Made by a program: the position numbers and the translations under genes. The notes beneath the pieces are model-generated. The model saw only the letters and a list, made by a program, of their open reading frames with translations. It ran no database searches and was not told where the DNA came from. A stretch of 64,000 nucleotides of DNA. Origin: an uncultured Duncaniella sp. Its GTDB lineage: Bacteria; Bacteroidota; Bacteroidia; Bacteroidales; Muribaculaceae. Location of the stretch: contig CATWQI010000001.1 in the NCBI GenBank assembly GCA_958352885.1, positions 124,001-188,000 on the forward strand, in the 5' to 3' direction. Positions 16,763-26,149 of the stretch are shown one piece after another. How positions within the stretch are numbered: position 1 is the first letter of the stretch; each line of letters begins with the position of its first letter.

Positions 16763-18487
16763 TCAGGCTGCTGTTTCCTCCGCTTGCATCTCGACTGCCG
16801 TCATATCCTCCGCTGCCGGCTCCTCCATTTCTTGGGGAGTTTCCTCCGACTGCTGTTCCTTTATGAGCAACGCTTTCTTTTCCTCAAGGCGTTGGTGGCG
16901 TTTGTTGTACACCTCATTGTAGCCGTTCTCTATCTCGGTCAGTTCATCGGGCATGTGCTTCTTTGCAAAGTCATGGAGCATAGAAGCGGTTGCGTTACCT
17001 CGGTATGCGTTCTTGAAATTCTCGATGAGATAGTCTCTGCGGATTATCGCCTTTGTCTTGGCAGAGAGGTTGTTCACAATCGTAAGTCTGTCATCGTCCG
17101 AAAGGTAGCCAATCTTTTCTTCAGGCAGTCCGACCTCGATATAGTGCTCCTTGCGGAGAGCGGAGAGCATGAAGAAATACATCATGCGTTCCTCGTCAGC
17201 GGAGAATTTTGTGGCTGTCATGTCAACCTCCAATATCTTTTTCTTGGTGTCGGCAATCGTCTTTTCAACCGCAATCTCCCTGTTGCGCTCATCTTTCTTG
17301 TCAATTTCCTCAATCGGAGAGAGTTTTTTGGCATCGGTCTTTGCGCCCTCCTTGTTGGTGGCATAGCAAAGACATACATTGGTGGCTCGGATTTGTATGT
17401 ACACGGTGATTTCCCCGACCTTGCGCATTTCGTCAAGTTTGACACACAATGCCTCGTGCGTTGCCTTTTCCTCACCGTATCCCTTGAGGTCTTCCTCAAA
17501 CTCCGCTGTATCTTCATAGTCCTCTGCCCTTGGCATTTCGGGTGCAGTCGGGTATGGAGACACATAATCCACAGTATCAACTTCATATCCCATATCAGCA
17601 AGTCGGCCGATAACCTCGCCATTGGTGTTGTAGGCGGTATGGCAGATTGATATGTTTGGATTTTCCCCTACCGTTTTGACAACCTTATCAACCATGTGCG
17701 AGGCTATCTTGTCATCAAGGCACTTGCGGTTGGTGCATTTACCGCATCCACCCTCACTGAAAAGGAGAAGATGATTGGTGTTGTGGGGGCATATCGCACA
17801 CACGCCCTTGTCAAAATCATATTTCTCAAGGTCTGTGGTGTAGTTCTGCTCAATCGCTCTCGCCACATCGGACGCTTTCATGCCACGCCAACAGCCATAT
17901 CCGTTCTCATTCTTGAGATGCTGTTCATACACCTCTCGCTGAATGTCCTCCCCATAACGGCATATCTCGTTTGCAAAGGCGATGGATATGGTCTCGCTTT
18001 CCATGAGTTCCGCGATTTCGGGTATCAGAGCGGTGAATTTGAGCCGTGAGCGTATATAGCCCTCGCTCTTTCCGAAAAGGATTGCGAGTGTGCCGACATC
18101 ATGGCGTCCGCTGTCGATGAGCCGTTGGTATGCGTCAGCTTCCTCCATTGGGGTGACATCCTTACGCTGAAGGTTCTCCGTGATTGCGATTTCCTCCGCT
18201 TCCGCATCGGTATAGTCCGATATTGTTGCAGGGATTTCCTCAAGCCCTGCGATTTGGGATGCCCTGTATCTGCGTTCACCGAAAACGATTTCGTATTTGT
18301 CCGAGTTCGGGATATGGCGCACGTTGATAGGCTGAAGCACACCCTTTTGGCGTATGCTGTCGGCAAGTTCCTTGAGGCTTTCCTCGTCAAAACGCTTGCG
18401 AGGGTTGTAGGCACTTGGTTGAATGTCTGCAACTGCCATTCTTACGATAGTTGCTCCGTCTGCTGACTGATTTACGGTCTCGTTCAT
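16763..18487 (-). CDS. ParB/KorB-like DNA-binding protein with cysteine cluster
   Basis: 574 residues. The N-terminus holds the ParB domain (IQPSAYNPRKRFDEESL, GVLQPINVR, and box GERRYRA at 70-76) and an HTH (ILFGKSEGYIRSRL). A middle segment has a CAICPHN...CGKCTNRKC cluster, a likely zinc or iron-sulfur site, near residues 230-260. The rest is helical with an acidic tail. ParB proteins hydrolyse CTP and load at centromere sites; no parA lies nearby, so it may instead regulate element genes. Its leader is structured (copy 5). Confidence 0.85.
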   Translation of the reverse strand: MNETVNQSADGATIVRMAVADIQPSAYNPRKRFDEESLKELADSIRQKGVLQPINVRHIPNSDKYEIVFGERRYRASQIAGLEEIPATISDYTDAEAEEIAITENLQRKDVTPMEEADAYQRLIDSGRHDVGTLAILFGKSEGYIRSRLKFTALIPEIAELMESETISIAFANEICRYGEDIQREVYEQHLKNENGYGCWRGMKASDVARAIEQNYTTDLEKYDFDKGVCAICPHNTNHLLLFSEGGCGKCTNRKCLDDKIASHMVDKVVKTVGENPNISICHTAYNTNGEVIGRLADMGYEVDTVDYVSPYPTAPEMPRAEDYEDTAEFEEDLKGYGEEKATHEALCVKLDEMRKVGEITVYIQIRATNVCLCYATNKEGAKTDAKKLSPIEEIDKKDERNREIAVEKTIADTKKKILEVDMTATKFSADEERMMYFFMLSALRKEHYIEVGLPEEKIGYLSDDDRLTIVNNLSAKTKAIIRRDYLIENFKNAYRGNATASMLHDFAKKHMPDELTEIENGYNEVYNKRHQRLEEKKALLIKEQQSEETPQEMEEPAAEDMTAVEMQAEETAA

Positions 18488-18872
18488 AATTAGTTGGTTT
18501 GTTTGATGGGTTAATGTTATGTTTGTTCTTTCCCTTTCTTTCGGTTTCTTTTTGTCGGAACCGTCTCAGGGTTTTATGATGCTTCCCACAGTCATCGCAG
18601 ACCGGCTTTATGCAACGGTTTTTCCGGCCAATTACTCTCCGCAGGAGGAAGAATTTGACGGAAATGCACTTCAAGCCGTTGAATCAAGCAGCGATGACAG
18701 AAATTTGCATCGGTAAAACCTGACGGCGACGGCAACACAAGGAGCTGACTGAAAGTCATGATCTAAAAAAGCGTGGAATTACAGATTCATAAAGGGGGAT
18801 ATATATAACAGGAATATCGACATAGAACGGTTTGATGGAATGTACAGCAGGGTACGGGACAACTATAAAAGG
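18488..18872 (-). promoter_or_regulatory. Element-type structured leader, copy 5 (parB-like gene)
   Basis: Hairpin CCCT/AGGG (18532-18535 with 18568-18571) with inner CGGTT/AACCG (18542-18546 with 18559-18563), then the shared ACATAACATTAACCC next to the gene. The second block is at 18725-18695 (GTCAGGTTTTACCGATGCAA on the minus strand). TATAAAAGG is at 18864-18872. From 18873 to the stop of the next gene I see nothing further. Confidence 0.65.
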
Positions 18873-18980
18873 CTCCCGCCGTGTGATGTATGACAGGCCG
18901 GACCATGACGGCATCCGGGCAAAAGAATCCGCCCGGCTTCACAGACGGACGGAGAGTAACGGTTAAATTCAGGTCTAATG

Positions 18981-21900
18981 TCAGGCTGCCTTTACAGCGG
19001 TATTGTCCTCATGTGGCAGTTCAGCCTGTTTCAGTTCATCATCTATCTTGCACCTCAAAGCCTCGCACTCGGCTTTGAGCTTTGCAAGCTCATCGGTCTT
19101 GCCCCATGAGCGGCTGATGATTTCCCGGAGAACCGGAAGCTCGTCCTCAAGTCTGGCAATCTTCTTTTTCTGACTTTCAATGATGGACGGAAGCCTTTGA
19201 AGGGTCATCGCCGGATACTGTATTTTGTCAGCGAAAGCGAGGGGAAGCGCACCAGTCATTCCGTAACGGTATTTCATGCCGTCCAGCCCCTCCACAAAGA
19301 ATGAATTGTGGTCGAATATCTGAGCCAGACTGTATTCGGCCTTTACCAGCAGTTTCAATCCCATATACGAGCCTACGGCTGTATAGGCGGCACTGCGGTT
19401 CGTCTTGGCTATCCTCTGCAGTTCACGTCCTATTCCCTCGGTGGTGGGTTCCACATTGGCAGACAGGGTGATGTATGCCTCGCCGCTGAACGACCTCACA
19501 TGCTCAAGGTCTCTCTCCATGCGTTCAAGCGTTTCTTTTCCCATGAAAATGGATCTCTCCGTCTCGTAGGCGTTGCGCTCGGCCCGGATATGCTCTCTCT
19601 TGAAAATGGCACGTTCCTTTTCAAGCTGCATGATGCGACCGTCAAGCCGTGCCTTTTCCAGCAGGTCATTGTTGCCCGTGAGCAATGCCACAAACTCGGC
19701 ATAGCTCATGCCTGTGTTCTCGTCCATGCTGTCCTCGTCAATTCGCCGGATGCCTATGGTGCCGTTGTTTATCTGATTTATAAACATCTGTTTGTTCTTG
19801 AGAAGATTGAACTTGTAGGCATCGAGCGTTTTTTCCGTGCCGTACACCACTATGTCAACCATATTTCCACCCCACAGCTTCACGGTGTTGCCTTTACGCG
19901 CTGCCCGTCCGTCTCGCTGTTCCATGTCGGCCGGTCTCCAAGGCACCTCGAGATGATGCACCGCAACGGCTCTTTCCTGTGCGTTCACGCCTGTTCCGAG
20001 CATCGAGGTCGAGCCGAAAAGCACACGCACCTTTCCGCTGTTCATGTCGGCAAAAAGTTTTTTTCTTGCTCTCTCTGTGGTGACGGTCTGTATGAACTGA
20101 ATTTCATCGGAGGGTATTCCGAGTGCCACAAGCTTCTCCTTTATGTCGCTGTATATGTTCCATTGGTTCGGCTTGTAGGTCGATAGATCCGAGAATATGA
20201 ACTGCGTTCCCTTGTTGGCTCCGGTTCTAATATAATAGTCATAGACCGTCTGCGCACATACGGAAGCCTTGTTGCCGGGGTCATCGCTGAATTTCTCGCC
20301 GAGCATCCTCATGTCAAGTGACATCTTTCTTGCAATGTTTGTCGCCACAAGCATCTTGGCTTTATCAAGATTGTCGGGTTCGGGCGCGTCAATGCCGAGG
20401 TCGCACCAATTTCCCGACTTTGCAAATCTCACAAGCCGCTCCGCCATTTCCTCCTGTTCGGCTGTAGGCTTGAGGGTGATGAAGCGCACATTTTTCTCCG
20501 GGATGTCAAGGTTTATCATTTCAGCGGTGCGGTAGTCGGTAATCTCGCGCAGGAACATCGACAGTTCCGGCACCTTGATATATGAGCGAAAACGCTCCTT
20601 GCGCTTTATCTCCCCTGTGACATTAAGCTCATAGTCGGCGCATTTCTTAGTATATATTGCCGCCCATGCGTCAAAACAGGAGATTTGCTGTTTCCGTAAT
20701 TCCCGGGGTCGCAGGTATTTGAATATCACATAAAGCTCTGTAAGGGCATTGACTACCATAGTTCCAGAAAGGAATGTCACACCGAGGTCCCGGTCTCTGC
20801 GCTTCTGTATGTCGCGCACGGCAAAAAGGAGGTTCATCGCTCTTTGGGAACCTTTTGTGTTTCCTATTCCGGCAACCCTTGTGTGGCGGGTCTGGAACAT
20901 GAGATTTTTGAATGACGCATGGAACTCATCGACAAATATATGGTCTATCCCCATTGAACGGAAATCGACCGCATCGTCCTTTCTGTCCTCAAGCTGACAA
21001 CGGAGCATGGACAGTTTCGCTTTAAGGTTCTCCATGCGTTTCTCAAGCCCCTCCTGCATCTTTGAGGTCCGGTAACGCATGGAGGATTGTTCAAGCACCT
21101 CAAGGCAGCGTTCCACATCGGCAAGTTCCTCCGTGAAAATATCAATCATGGTTTCCTCCGACTGCGGTATCTTGAGAAACTGGTCGTGGGTCAATATTAT
21201 GCAATCCCAGTTGTTGTTCTTGATTTTTGAGAATATCTCCTTTCGGTTAGCAGGGGTGAAATCCTCTTTGCCCGGATATAACAATCTTGCCGATGGATAT
21301 GCCTTGCGGAATGTGTCGGCTATCTCATGCACATTCGCTTTCAGTCCTATAATCATGGGCTTGTCGCATAGTCCGAGACGCTTCATCTCATATGCCGCGA
21401 CACACATTATCATGGTCTTGCCTGTGCCTACAGCGTGCCAGCAGATGCCCCCTCCGTTCTGTTTTATCATCTGAATGGCATCCATCTGTGAGGGATAGAG
21501 AGACTTATAGCTGAAATTGTTGAAAGACAGGCCGGGGAAAGTCTGGCAGGAGCCGTCGTATGAGGGTCTGACATAGCAGTTGAAACGCTCGTTGTATGTG
21601 GCTACAAGCATGTCACGCACGACAAGCGGCTGACGGTCGAGCCATTCATTGAACAGTCCGCGTATTTCCTGTATCTTCGCTCCGGCCTCCTGTATAGCTT
21701 CCTCGTCCGGCACACGCTTCTTTTCTCCGTCTGCGGTGATTATCTCTTTTGTAATCTCCGGCACCGTATCGTGCAGGGCGTGTGTGAACAAAGCCTCGCC
21801 GTTGTAGTTGCGCACCGAATAAGTGTTGTATGCCACAGGGGAATATCCGCGCAGTGATACAACATAAGTGTCGTTGACATCAATGTAATCCACCTGTGCT

Positions 21901-23960
21901 TCCGTGCCGAAAAGTTCGGAGGCGAACATTGCATAAAGCCGTGCGTCAATCCACCGCTCGCCCATGTTTATGTCAAGTTCCTCATATGGGATTGGCTCGG
22001 GAATGGCGTTCTCGAGAGCTGTTGCCGCTTCGGTGGCATAGGCTTTGGCATTGTCATCAAGATTATCAAGGCATGATATTATTTCCTTGTGCTTCTCTAT
22101 GACATTTCCGGCGATGAACCTGTCCTTTGCCTCCCATTCCCCTGTGACCGGGTTGTAGAATATGCTCCCCTTGAGGTTCTCCGCGATATCTTCAAGTGTC
22201 TGCCGTGTCGACCGGATGATATACTGCATATCCACGCAACCGTAGAAATTCAGGCTGCTCGCGAGTGCTTCCGCAGGGGTGAGGATAGTGTCGGCGCATA
22301 TTTTCTTGAAAGCTACAGGCTCACGCATTATGTCGGCCTTTGAGAACTCCGTGCCGTTCAGCGTCTCTATGGTGAACACCTCCACTCCGAGTGTGTCAAG
22401 GGCGAAGAACTCCCGGTTGTCGTTGTCATGGAAATATCCCCACTTGGCAGTAAAATTGTCGTACAGCTCGTTAAGGCGTTCCCTCAACTGCGGATGCTCC
22501 ACCTTTTCCTCCCTTTCCTTGTTGGAGAGTTCAAAATATGTTTCCCTCATGGGGATGTAGTCTTTTGCCCGGCCTGTGTTCACGCCGTCCTCCGGCATGG
22601 GGTCAAAATCAATGGCGGTATCATCATAATGCCTTGACTTGCGTATTCTGAGATTGCCTATCTGCCCCTCGAAAGAGACAAGCGCACCGTCTTTCAGCCA
22701 TTCGGCCATGACGCCTGTGTATGGGCGTCTCCCTTTGTCGGAACGGTTAATGGCCTCCGTGCCGAAAAGCGACACCGGCATTTGGATGTCTGACTTGCCC
22801 TCGGTGAACAGGCTATTGCGGAAATATCGGGAGAGGTCTGCCTTGAGTATTGCCGAAAGGTATTGCCGCAGGGTATCGTTGCCGTTGCTCCAGCGGTATC
22901 TGCGCACATACTTTCCGAACTGGTTTTTAGTAATCACGCTGTTTGTCGACAGAGTTGTGTTAGGCAGGGTGAAAAGCCTGTTCACAGGCTCGGTGTGTTC
23001 ACCATTGCCGACATTCTCCCTTGAGGATTGGAGAAACAATTTCTCGCGGTGTGACTGCGAGACTTTCCCTGTATGCTTTTGGAACACAAAGAGGTCGCTC
23101 CCTACCTCGATGCCCCCGGTCTGCATGAAAAGGTTGTCAGGAAGCCGTTGGGCGGTGATAAGGTCGGCATGGCTCACAAGATACTCACGCACGAACTTGT
23201 TGCCGGGCGTGTCGGCAACGCCCCTTGAGGTGATGAACACAAGCAGCCCTCCCTCGTTGAGCAGTTCCATTGATTTGACAAAAAAATAGTTGTGTACGGT
23301 CTTGGTGGCCTTGTCATAGATGCCCCCTCGTTTCCAAAGGTCTGCATCGAACACACTGAAATTCCCGAAAGGGATATTGGACGCAATCACATCAAACGAC
23401 TTGTGGGGCAATTCGTGGTTGTTTATGGTTTCGTAACCGTCAACCGTCACGTTTGCATCACCACCATGCAGTGCCTTTAGCACAAGCCCGGTCACTGCAT
23501 CCTTTTCAAATGCGTATGATACGGTGTCATCCATAGCCACAGGCAGAAAGCCGCCTGTTCCTGCACTCGGCTCAAGAAAAGAGCGCATCGTAAGGCCGTT
23601 TCTGATGAAAAGGTCGTGTATCTCCGTTGCCACAGCCTCCACAATGAATTTCGGGGTGTAGAAAGCGGTCAGCACGGAAGCTTTTATTCCGCTGATTGCG
23701 TTCTCACGCAATTTTTCATCAGAAAAACCGGAATAATCGCCAATAAGCGATGTGAGTTTGGCGGTCAGTTCCGAGACATCTTCGGATTGCGGCTGTGCCG
23801 TTCCCAAGCCGAGAACATCCTTTATGCCTCCGAAGCCTGTGTATGATGCAAGCACAGATTTTTCATTGTCCGTGGGTCGCTCATTTCTCTGTTGTAGTGA
23901 CATCGCTGTCTCTATTGCGGTTATATTGTCCGCAAGAGCTTTGATTTTGTCGTAAGCCAT
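18981..23960 (-). CDS. Giant N6-adenine methylase / SNF2-type helicase fusion (antirestriction-like)
   Basis: 1659 residues. Methylase part: EPSAGTGGF (130-138, AdoMet site) and SNIPFG (194-199, a variant of the catalytic NPPY/F). Helicase part: AVGTGKT (Walker A, about 840), VDEFH (about 1010) and a C-terminal core with GTGVNAQ and QRDGRAARKGN (about 1351). The tail is coiled coil. This architecture is common on Bacteroidales elements and plasmids and recalls phage P1 DarB, which protects incoming DNA from restriction. That role is inferred. Single gene with an unusually long leader. Confidence 0.85.
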   Translation of the reverse strand: MAYDKIKALADNITAIETAMSLQQRNERPTDNEKSVLASYTGFGGIKDVLGLGTAQPQSEDVSELTAKLTSLIGDYSGFSDEKLRENAISGIKASVLTAFYTPKFIVEAVATEIHDLFIRNGLTMRSFLEPSAGTGGFLPVAMDDTVSYAFEKDAVTGLVLKALHGGDANVTVDGYETINNHELPHKSFDVIASNIPFGNFSVFDADLWKRGGIYDKATKTVHNYFFVKSMELLNEGGLLVFITSRGVADTPGNKFVREYLVSHADLITAQRLPDNLFMQTGGIEVGSDLFVFQKHTGKVSQSHREKLFLQSSRENVGNGEHTEPVNRLFTLPNTTLSTNSVITKNQFGKYVRRYRWSNGNDTLRQYLSAILKADLSRYFRNSLFTEGKSDIQMPVSLFGTEAINRSDKGRRPYTGVMAEWLKDGALVSFEGQIGNLRIRKSRHYDDTAIDFDPMPEDGVNTGRAKDYIPMRETYFELSNKEREEKVEHPQLRERLNELYDNFTAKWGYFHDNDNREFFALDTLGVEVFTIETLNGTEFSKADIMREPVAFKKICADTILTPAEALASSLNFYGCVDMQYIIRSTRQTLEDIAENLKGSIFYNPVTGEWEAKDRFIAGNVIEKHKEIISCLDNLDDNAKAYATEAATALENAIPEPIPYEELDINMGERWIDARLYAMFASELFGTEAQVDYIDVNDTYVVSLRGYSPVAYNTYSVRNYNGEALFTHALHDTVPEITKEIITADGEKKRVPDEEAIQEAGAKIQEIRGLFNEWLDRQPLVVRDMLVATYNERFNCYVRPSYDGSCQTFPGLSFNNFSYKSLYPSQMDAIQMIKQNGGGICWHAVGTGKTMIMCVAAYEMKRLGLCDKPMIIGLKANVHEIADTFRKAYPSARLLYPGKEDFTPANRKEIFSKIKNNNWDCIILTHDQFLKIPQSEETMIDIFTEELADVERCLEVLEQSSMRYRTSKMQEGLEKRMENLKAKLSMLRCQLEDRKDDAVDFRSMGIDHIFVDEFHASFKNLMFQTRHTRVAGIGNTKGSQRAMNLLFAVRDIQKRRDRDLGVTFLSGTMVVNALTELYVIFKYLRPRELRKQQISCFDAWAAIYTKKCADYELNVTGEIKRKERFRSYIKVPELSMFLREITDYRTAEMINLDIPEKNVRFITLKPTAEQEEMAERLVRFAKSGNWCDLGIDAPEPDNLDKAKMLVATNIARKMSLDMRMLGEKFSDDPGNKASVCAQTVYDYYIRTGANKGTQFIFSDLSTYKPNQWNIYSDIKEKLVALGIPSDEIQFIQTVTTERARKKLFADMNSGKVRVLFGSTSMLGTGVNAQERAVAVHHLEVPWRPADMEQRDGRAARKGNTVKLWGGNMVDIVVYGTEKTLDAYKFNLLKNKQMFINQINNGTIGIRRIDEDSMDENTGMSYAEFVALLTGNNDLLEKARLDGRIMQLEKERAIFKREHIRAERNAYETERSIFMGKETLERMERDLEHVRSFSGEAYITLSANVEPTTEGIGRELQRIAKTNRSAAYTAVGSYMGLKLLVKAEYSLAQIFDHNSFFVEGLDGMKYRYGMTGALPLAFADKIQYPAMTLQRLPSIIESQKKKIARLEDELPVLREIISRSWGKTDELAKLKAECEALRCKIDDELKQAELPHEDNTAVKAA

Positions 23961-24180
23961 TTATTTAACCGTTTGAAATTTGAAATGTCGTGATATTGTT
24001 TTTTGGGATTGTTTCTCCCCTTACGTTGATGCCTCTTCGGGGTGGCGCGATCCGCTTTTTCACTGCATTCCAGGGGAGTCGCCCATCAGGGGGCAATAAG
24101 ACAAGCCCGCAGAGCGGAGCATGGCTTGGCGTTTGCCCGGCAACTCCCAACTTTGCCTGTGAAAAACGACGCGCCGCCAT
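23961..24180 (-). promoter_or_regulatory. Element-type structured leader, copy 6 (methylase-helicase)
   Basis: Hairpin CCCC/GGGG (24017-24020 with 24039-24042), with GCC/GGC as the alternative inner pairing. The second block is at 24170-24139 (GTCGTTTTTCACA then GGCAAAGTTGGG on the minus strand). A longer open frame here reads like translated structure rather than protein. Confidence 0.6.
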
Positions 24181-24253
24181 ATGAGGTCGGAGACATACTG
24201 CATATAACCGGAATCCTCCGGCTGATGGTGGTTGTAAACGGAACTTGAAGGGT

Positions 24254-24478
24254 GGGAGGATGCTTCAGTGCGGATTACCGGAGAGCCATCAAGGGACAAT
24301 TCATCTAAGGCTAAGTGAGCGAGGTAGTCATAAACGACTGCAGGGAGTCTATGACTTCCGATGAACGTGACAGTGAGGATTTGTCTGGCTCTCTTTTTGG
24401 AAAGAGTGTCTTGACAGCCGAAGCGCAGCCTTGGCCGTCAAGCCTCTCTGCAAAATAATCCGCGCGGGCATCCGGGAT
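24254..24478 (-). repeat. Structured tandem repeat, copy A (about 225 bp)
   Basis: High identity by eye to copy B 305 bases away. Stems: AGTCATA/TATGACT (24326-24332 with 24350-24356) and CTTGACAGCC/GGCCGTCAAG (24410-24419 with 24433-24442; one pair is G-U if read from the minus strand). Both ends are well conserved (GGGAGGATGCTTCAGTGCGG and the ATAATCCGCG region). No gene fits. Confidence 0.7.
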
Positions 24479-24558
24479 GGGTTGTACTAAAACTGTAATT
24501 TCCGGGTTAACAGGCATTACAACCGGGTAGACAGATATTATAAAGAGATGTGAGGGGA

Positions 24559-24785
24559 GGGAGGATGCTTCAGTGCGGATTACCGGAGAGCCGCCAAGTG
24601 ACAATTCATCCTGGCTAAGGGAAAGGGAAAGTCATAAATGACCGCATGGGAATCTATGACTTCACCGTGACCGAGGCGGTGAGGATTTGTCCGGCTCTCT
24701 TTTGGGGAAGAGTGTCTTGACAGCCGAAACGTAGCCTTGGCTGTCAAGTCTCTCTGCAAAATAATCCGCGTGGGCATCCGGGTCG
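24559..24785 (-). repeat. Structured tandem repeat, copy B (about 227 bp)
   Basis: Same order as copy A. Stems: AGTCATA/TATGACT (24630-24636 with 24655-24661) and a perfect CTTGACAGCC/GGCTGTCAAG (24716-24725 with 24739-24748). Loops differ more than stems. It lies about 100 bases downstream of the ssb2 stop, so it is transcribed either from ssb2 or as its own RNA. The 24786-24888 remainder holds nothing I recognise. Confidence 0.7.
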
Positions 24786-24888
24786 GGACGAAGTATTATA
24801 ACTGAAGGGAAAAGAATAATACAGAAAATGCTGTGCCGAACAAAAGAAAAGCGCCCCGAAGGTCGCTCGTCTTTGATAAGGTGAAGCC

Positions 24889-25281
24889 TTATGCGGCTTT
24901 CTTTGACTTTTTGGGAGTCTTCTTGGCCGGAGCCTCCGGAGTTTCCTCAACATCGGGAGTGCGGTGGAATTTGGTGGCCACGAGTATCACTCGCTGGTTC
25001 TTCTTGCCGTCGGCCGACACCCATTCTTCGGGCTTGAAGTAGCCTGTCACGGTGATCAGCTCGCCTTTCTTGAGGCGGTCGAAAGAGTCGAGGCTTTCGT
25101 TCTTGCGCCAGGCCTCGAGGTTGATGAGGGCTGACTTGTAGGCGGTTTCGCCGGCCTGGTTCTTCTCGGGGCGGCTTACGGAGATTGCGAAGCGGGCTAC
25201 CGATGCGGTGTCGAGGTTGCGGATCTGGGCGTCGTTTGCGATGTAACCACTGATGCTGAAGGAATTTTCGATCTTTTTCAT
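24889..25281 (-). CDS. ssb: Single-stranded DNA-binding protein (element copy 2)
   Basis: 130 residues. OB-fold pattern: NSFSISGYIANDAQIRNL, VARFAISVSR, SALINLEAWRKNE and GELITVTGYFKPEEW. The C-terminus is a lysine/proline tail (KKTPKKSKKAA), unlike the acidic tip of housekeeping SSB. It is clearly divergent from the 14026 copy. The basic tail may bind nucleic acid rather than recruit partners (inference). Start ATG 25279-25281. Confidence 0.85.
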   Translation of the reverse strand: MKKIENSFSISGYIANDAQIRNLDTASVARFAISVSRPEKNQAGETAYKSALINLEAWRKNESLDSFDRLKKGELITVTGYFKPEEWVSADGKKNQRVILVATKFHRTPDVEETPEAPAKKTPKKSKKAA

Positions 25282-26149
25282 GTCGATATATTTTTAGAAG
25301 TGAGACAATTAATTTTATGTGCATTTCAGGGTGTGCGGCTTCAGTGGCAGACCAAGGGTTGTGGGAAACAATACTCTTTCCATAAGAGCAGTGCAACAAA
25401 CCTATGGGAAGGAAGATTTTTCACACGTTCATTGGTGGAACGACCAACGGAAGTGTCCACAGGACATCATCAGATGTCGCAGCATACAACCTTTGCGCAG
25501 TAAAATGATTGACTCTTGCTTCGCCCGGAAAAAGACCGACAAAGAAAAAAGATGTCACGAAAATCTCCAGTATCGGTTTTGCTGCCAACAGCCATGGAGA
25601 CACCGACACCATATCGGAAGTCATCCGGATTTATACCATACAGAACCAAGCCAATCAGAGAATGCCGTCAGCCCATATTACTGAGCCGCAAGTACGGATG
25701 CGTTGACCGGTCGCCAAAGTATACAACTGAGTTGATGTGACAAGCTATGCCGAAGAACGGAAGCAGTGTCAGCCGTCAGCAAGGAAAGCAAACCTCGTAA
25801 GCCACCAATCCGCGCTCGCGGAGGAGGGAACTGGCTCCGCCAAACCGGAAAGGAAGCAGCGGCAGGCTCATAACGAAGAGCACCATCGAGCCACCCATTG
25901 GAGGCTCGATAAGCTACAAGAGGTACATCTCGGAGCGTAGCATCTATAGCTGCACGACCTGCATTGTGTCATGCAATGTCCAATGCCGATACAACAGGAC
26001 AGCCAAACGCGCCACCTATTCCACGCCAAAATGCGGAATGAAATGCGGTGTCAAATACGGAACGGATTGCAGTGTCAAATGTGAGAGCAAAACAAAAAGA
26101 AAGCCGACCCCAAATCTGGATCGGCAATAGATAATGATGTAGCATCGAG
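25282..26149. other. Long non-coding stretch between ssb2 and the excisionase-like gene
   Basis: About 870 bases. It holds a hairpin TTCC-ATA/TATGGGAA near 25378-25410, a leader-type second block at 25540-25511 (GTCGGTC, TTTTT and GGGCGAAGC on the minus strand), and two 24-bp repeats at 26032-26079. One plus-strand frame stays mostly open (62 codons from 25555, then about 115 codons from 25801 without an ATG near its start, ending cysteine-rich). I cannot support it as a gene. Confidence 0.5.
26032..26079. repeat. Two tandem 24-bp imperfect direct repeats next to xis
   Basis: 26032-26055 and 26056-26079 share T-CGGAA---TGC-GTGTCAAA (about 17 of 24 positions). They lie 70 bases past the excisionase-like stop. 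Possible arm-type sites for recombination proteins or replication iterons. Confidence 0.55.

Noticed and set aside
24311..24777. Minus-strand frames of 65-97 codons within the tandem repeats
   Set aside because: The two repeat copies do not keep the same frame or protein, while stems are kept, so RNA structure is the better explanation.
26032..26079. CRISPR-like repeat
   Set aside because: Only two imperfect repeats with no spacers and no cas genes anywhere in the window.
25516..26130. Plus-strand frame that stays mostly open with a cysteine-rich end
   Set aside because: It contains two in-frame stops, no good start, and the repeats at 26032-26079 create the apparent cysteine pattern.
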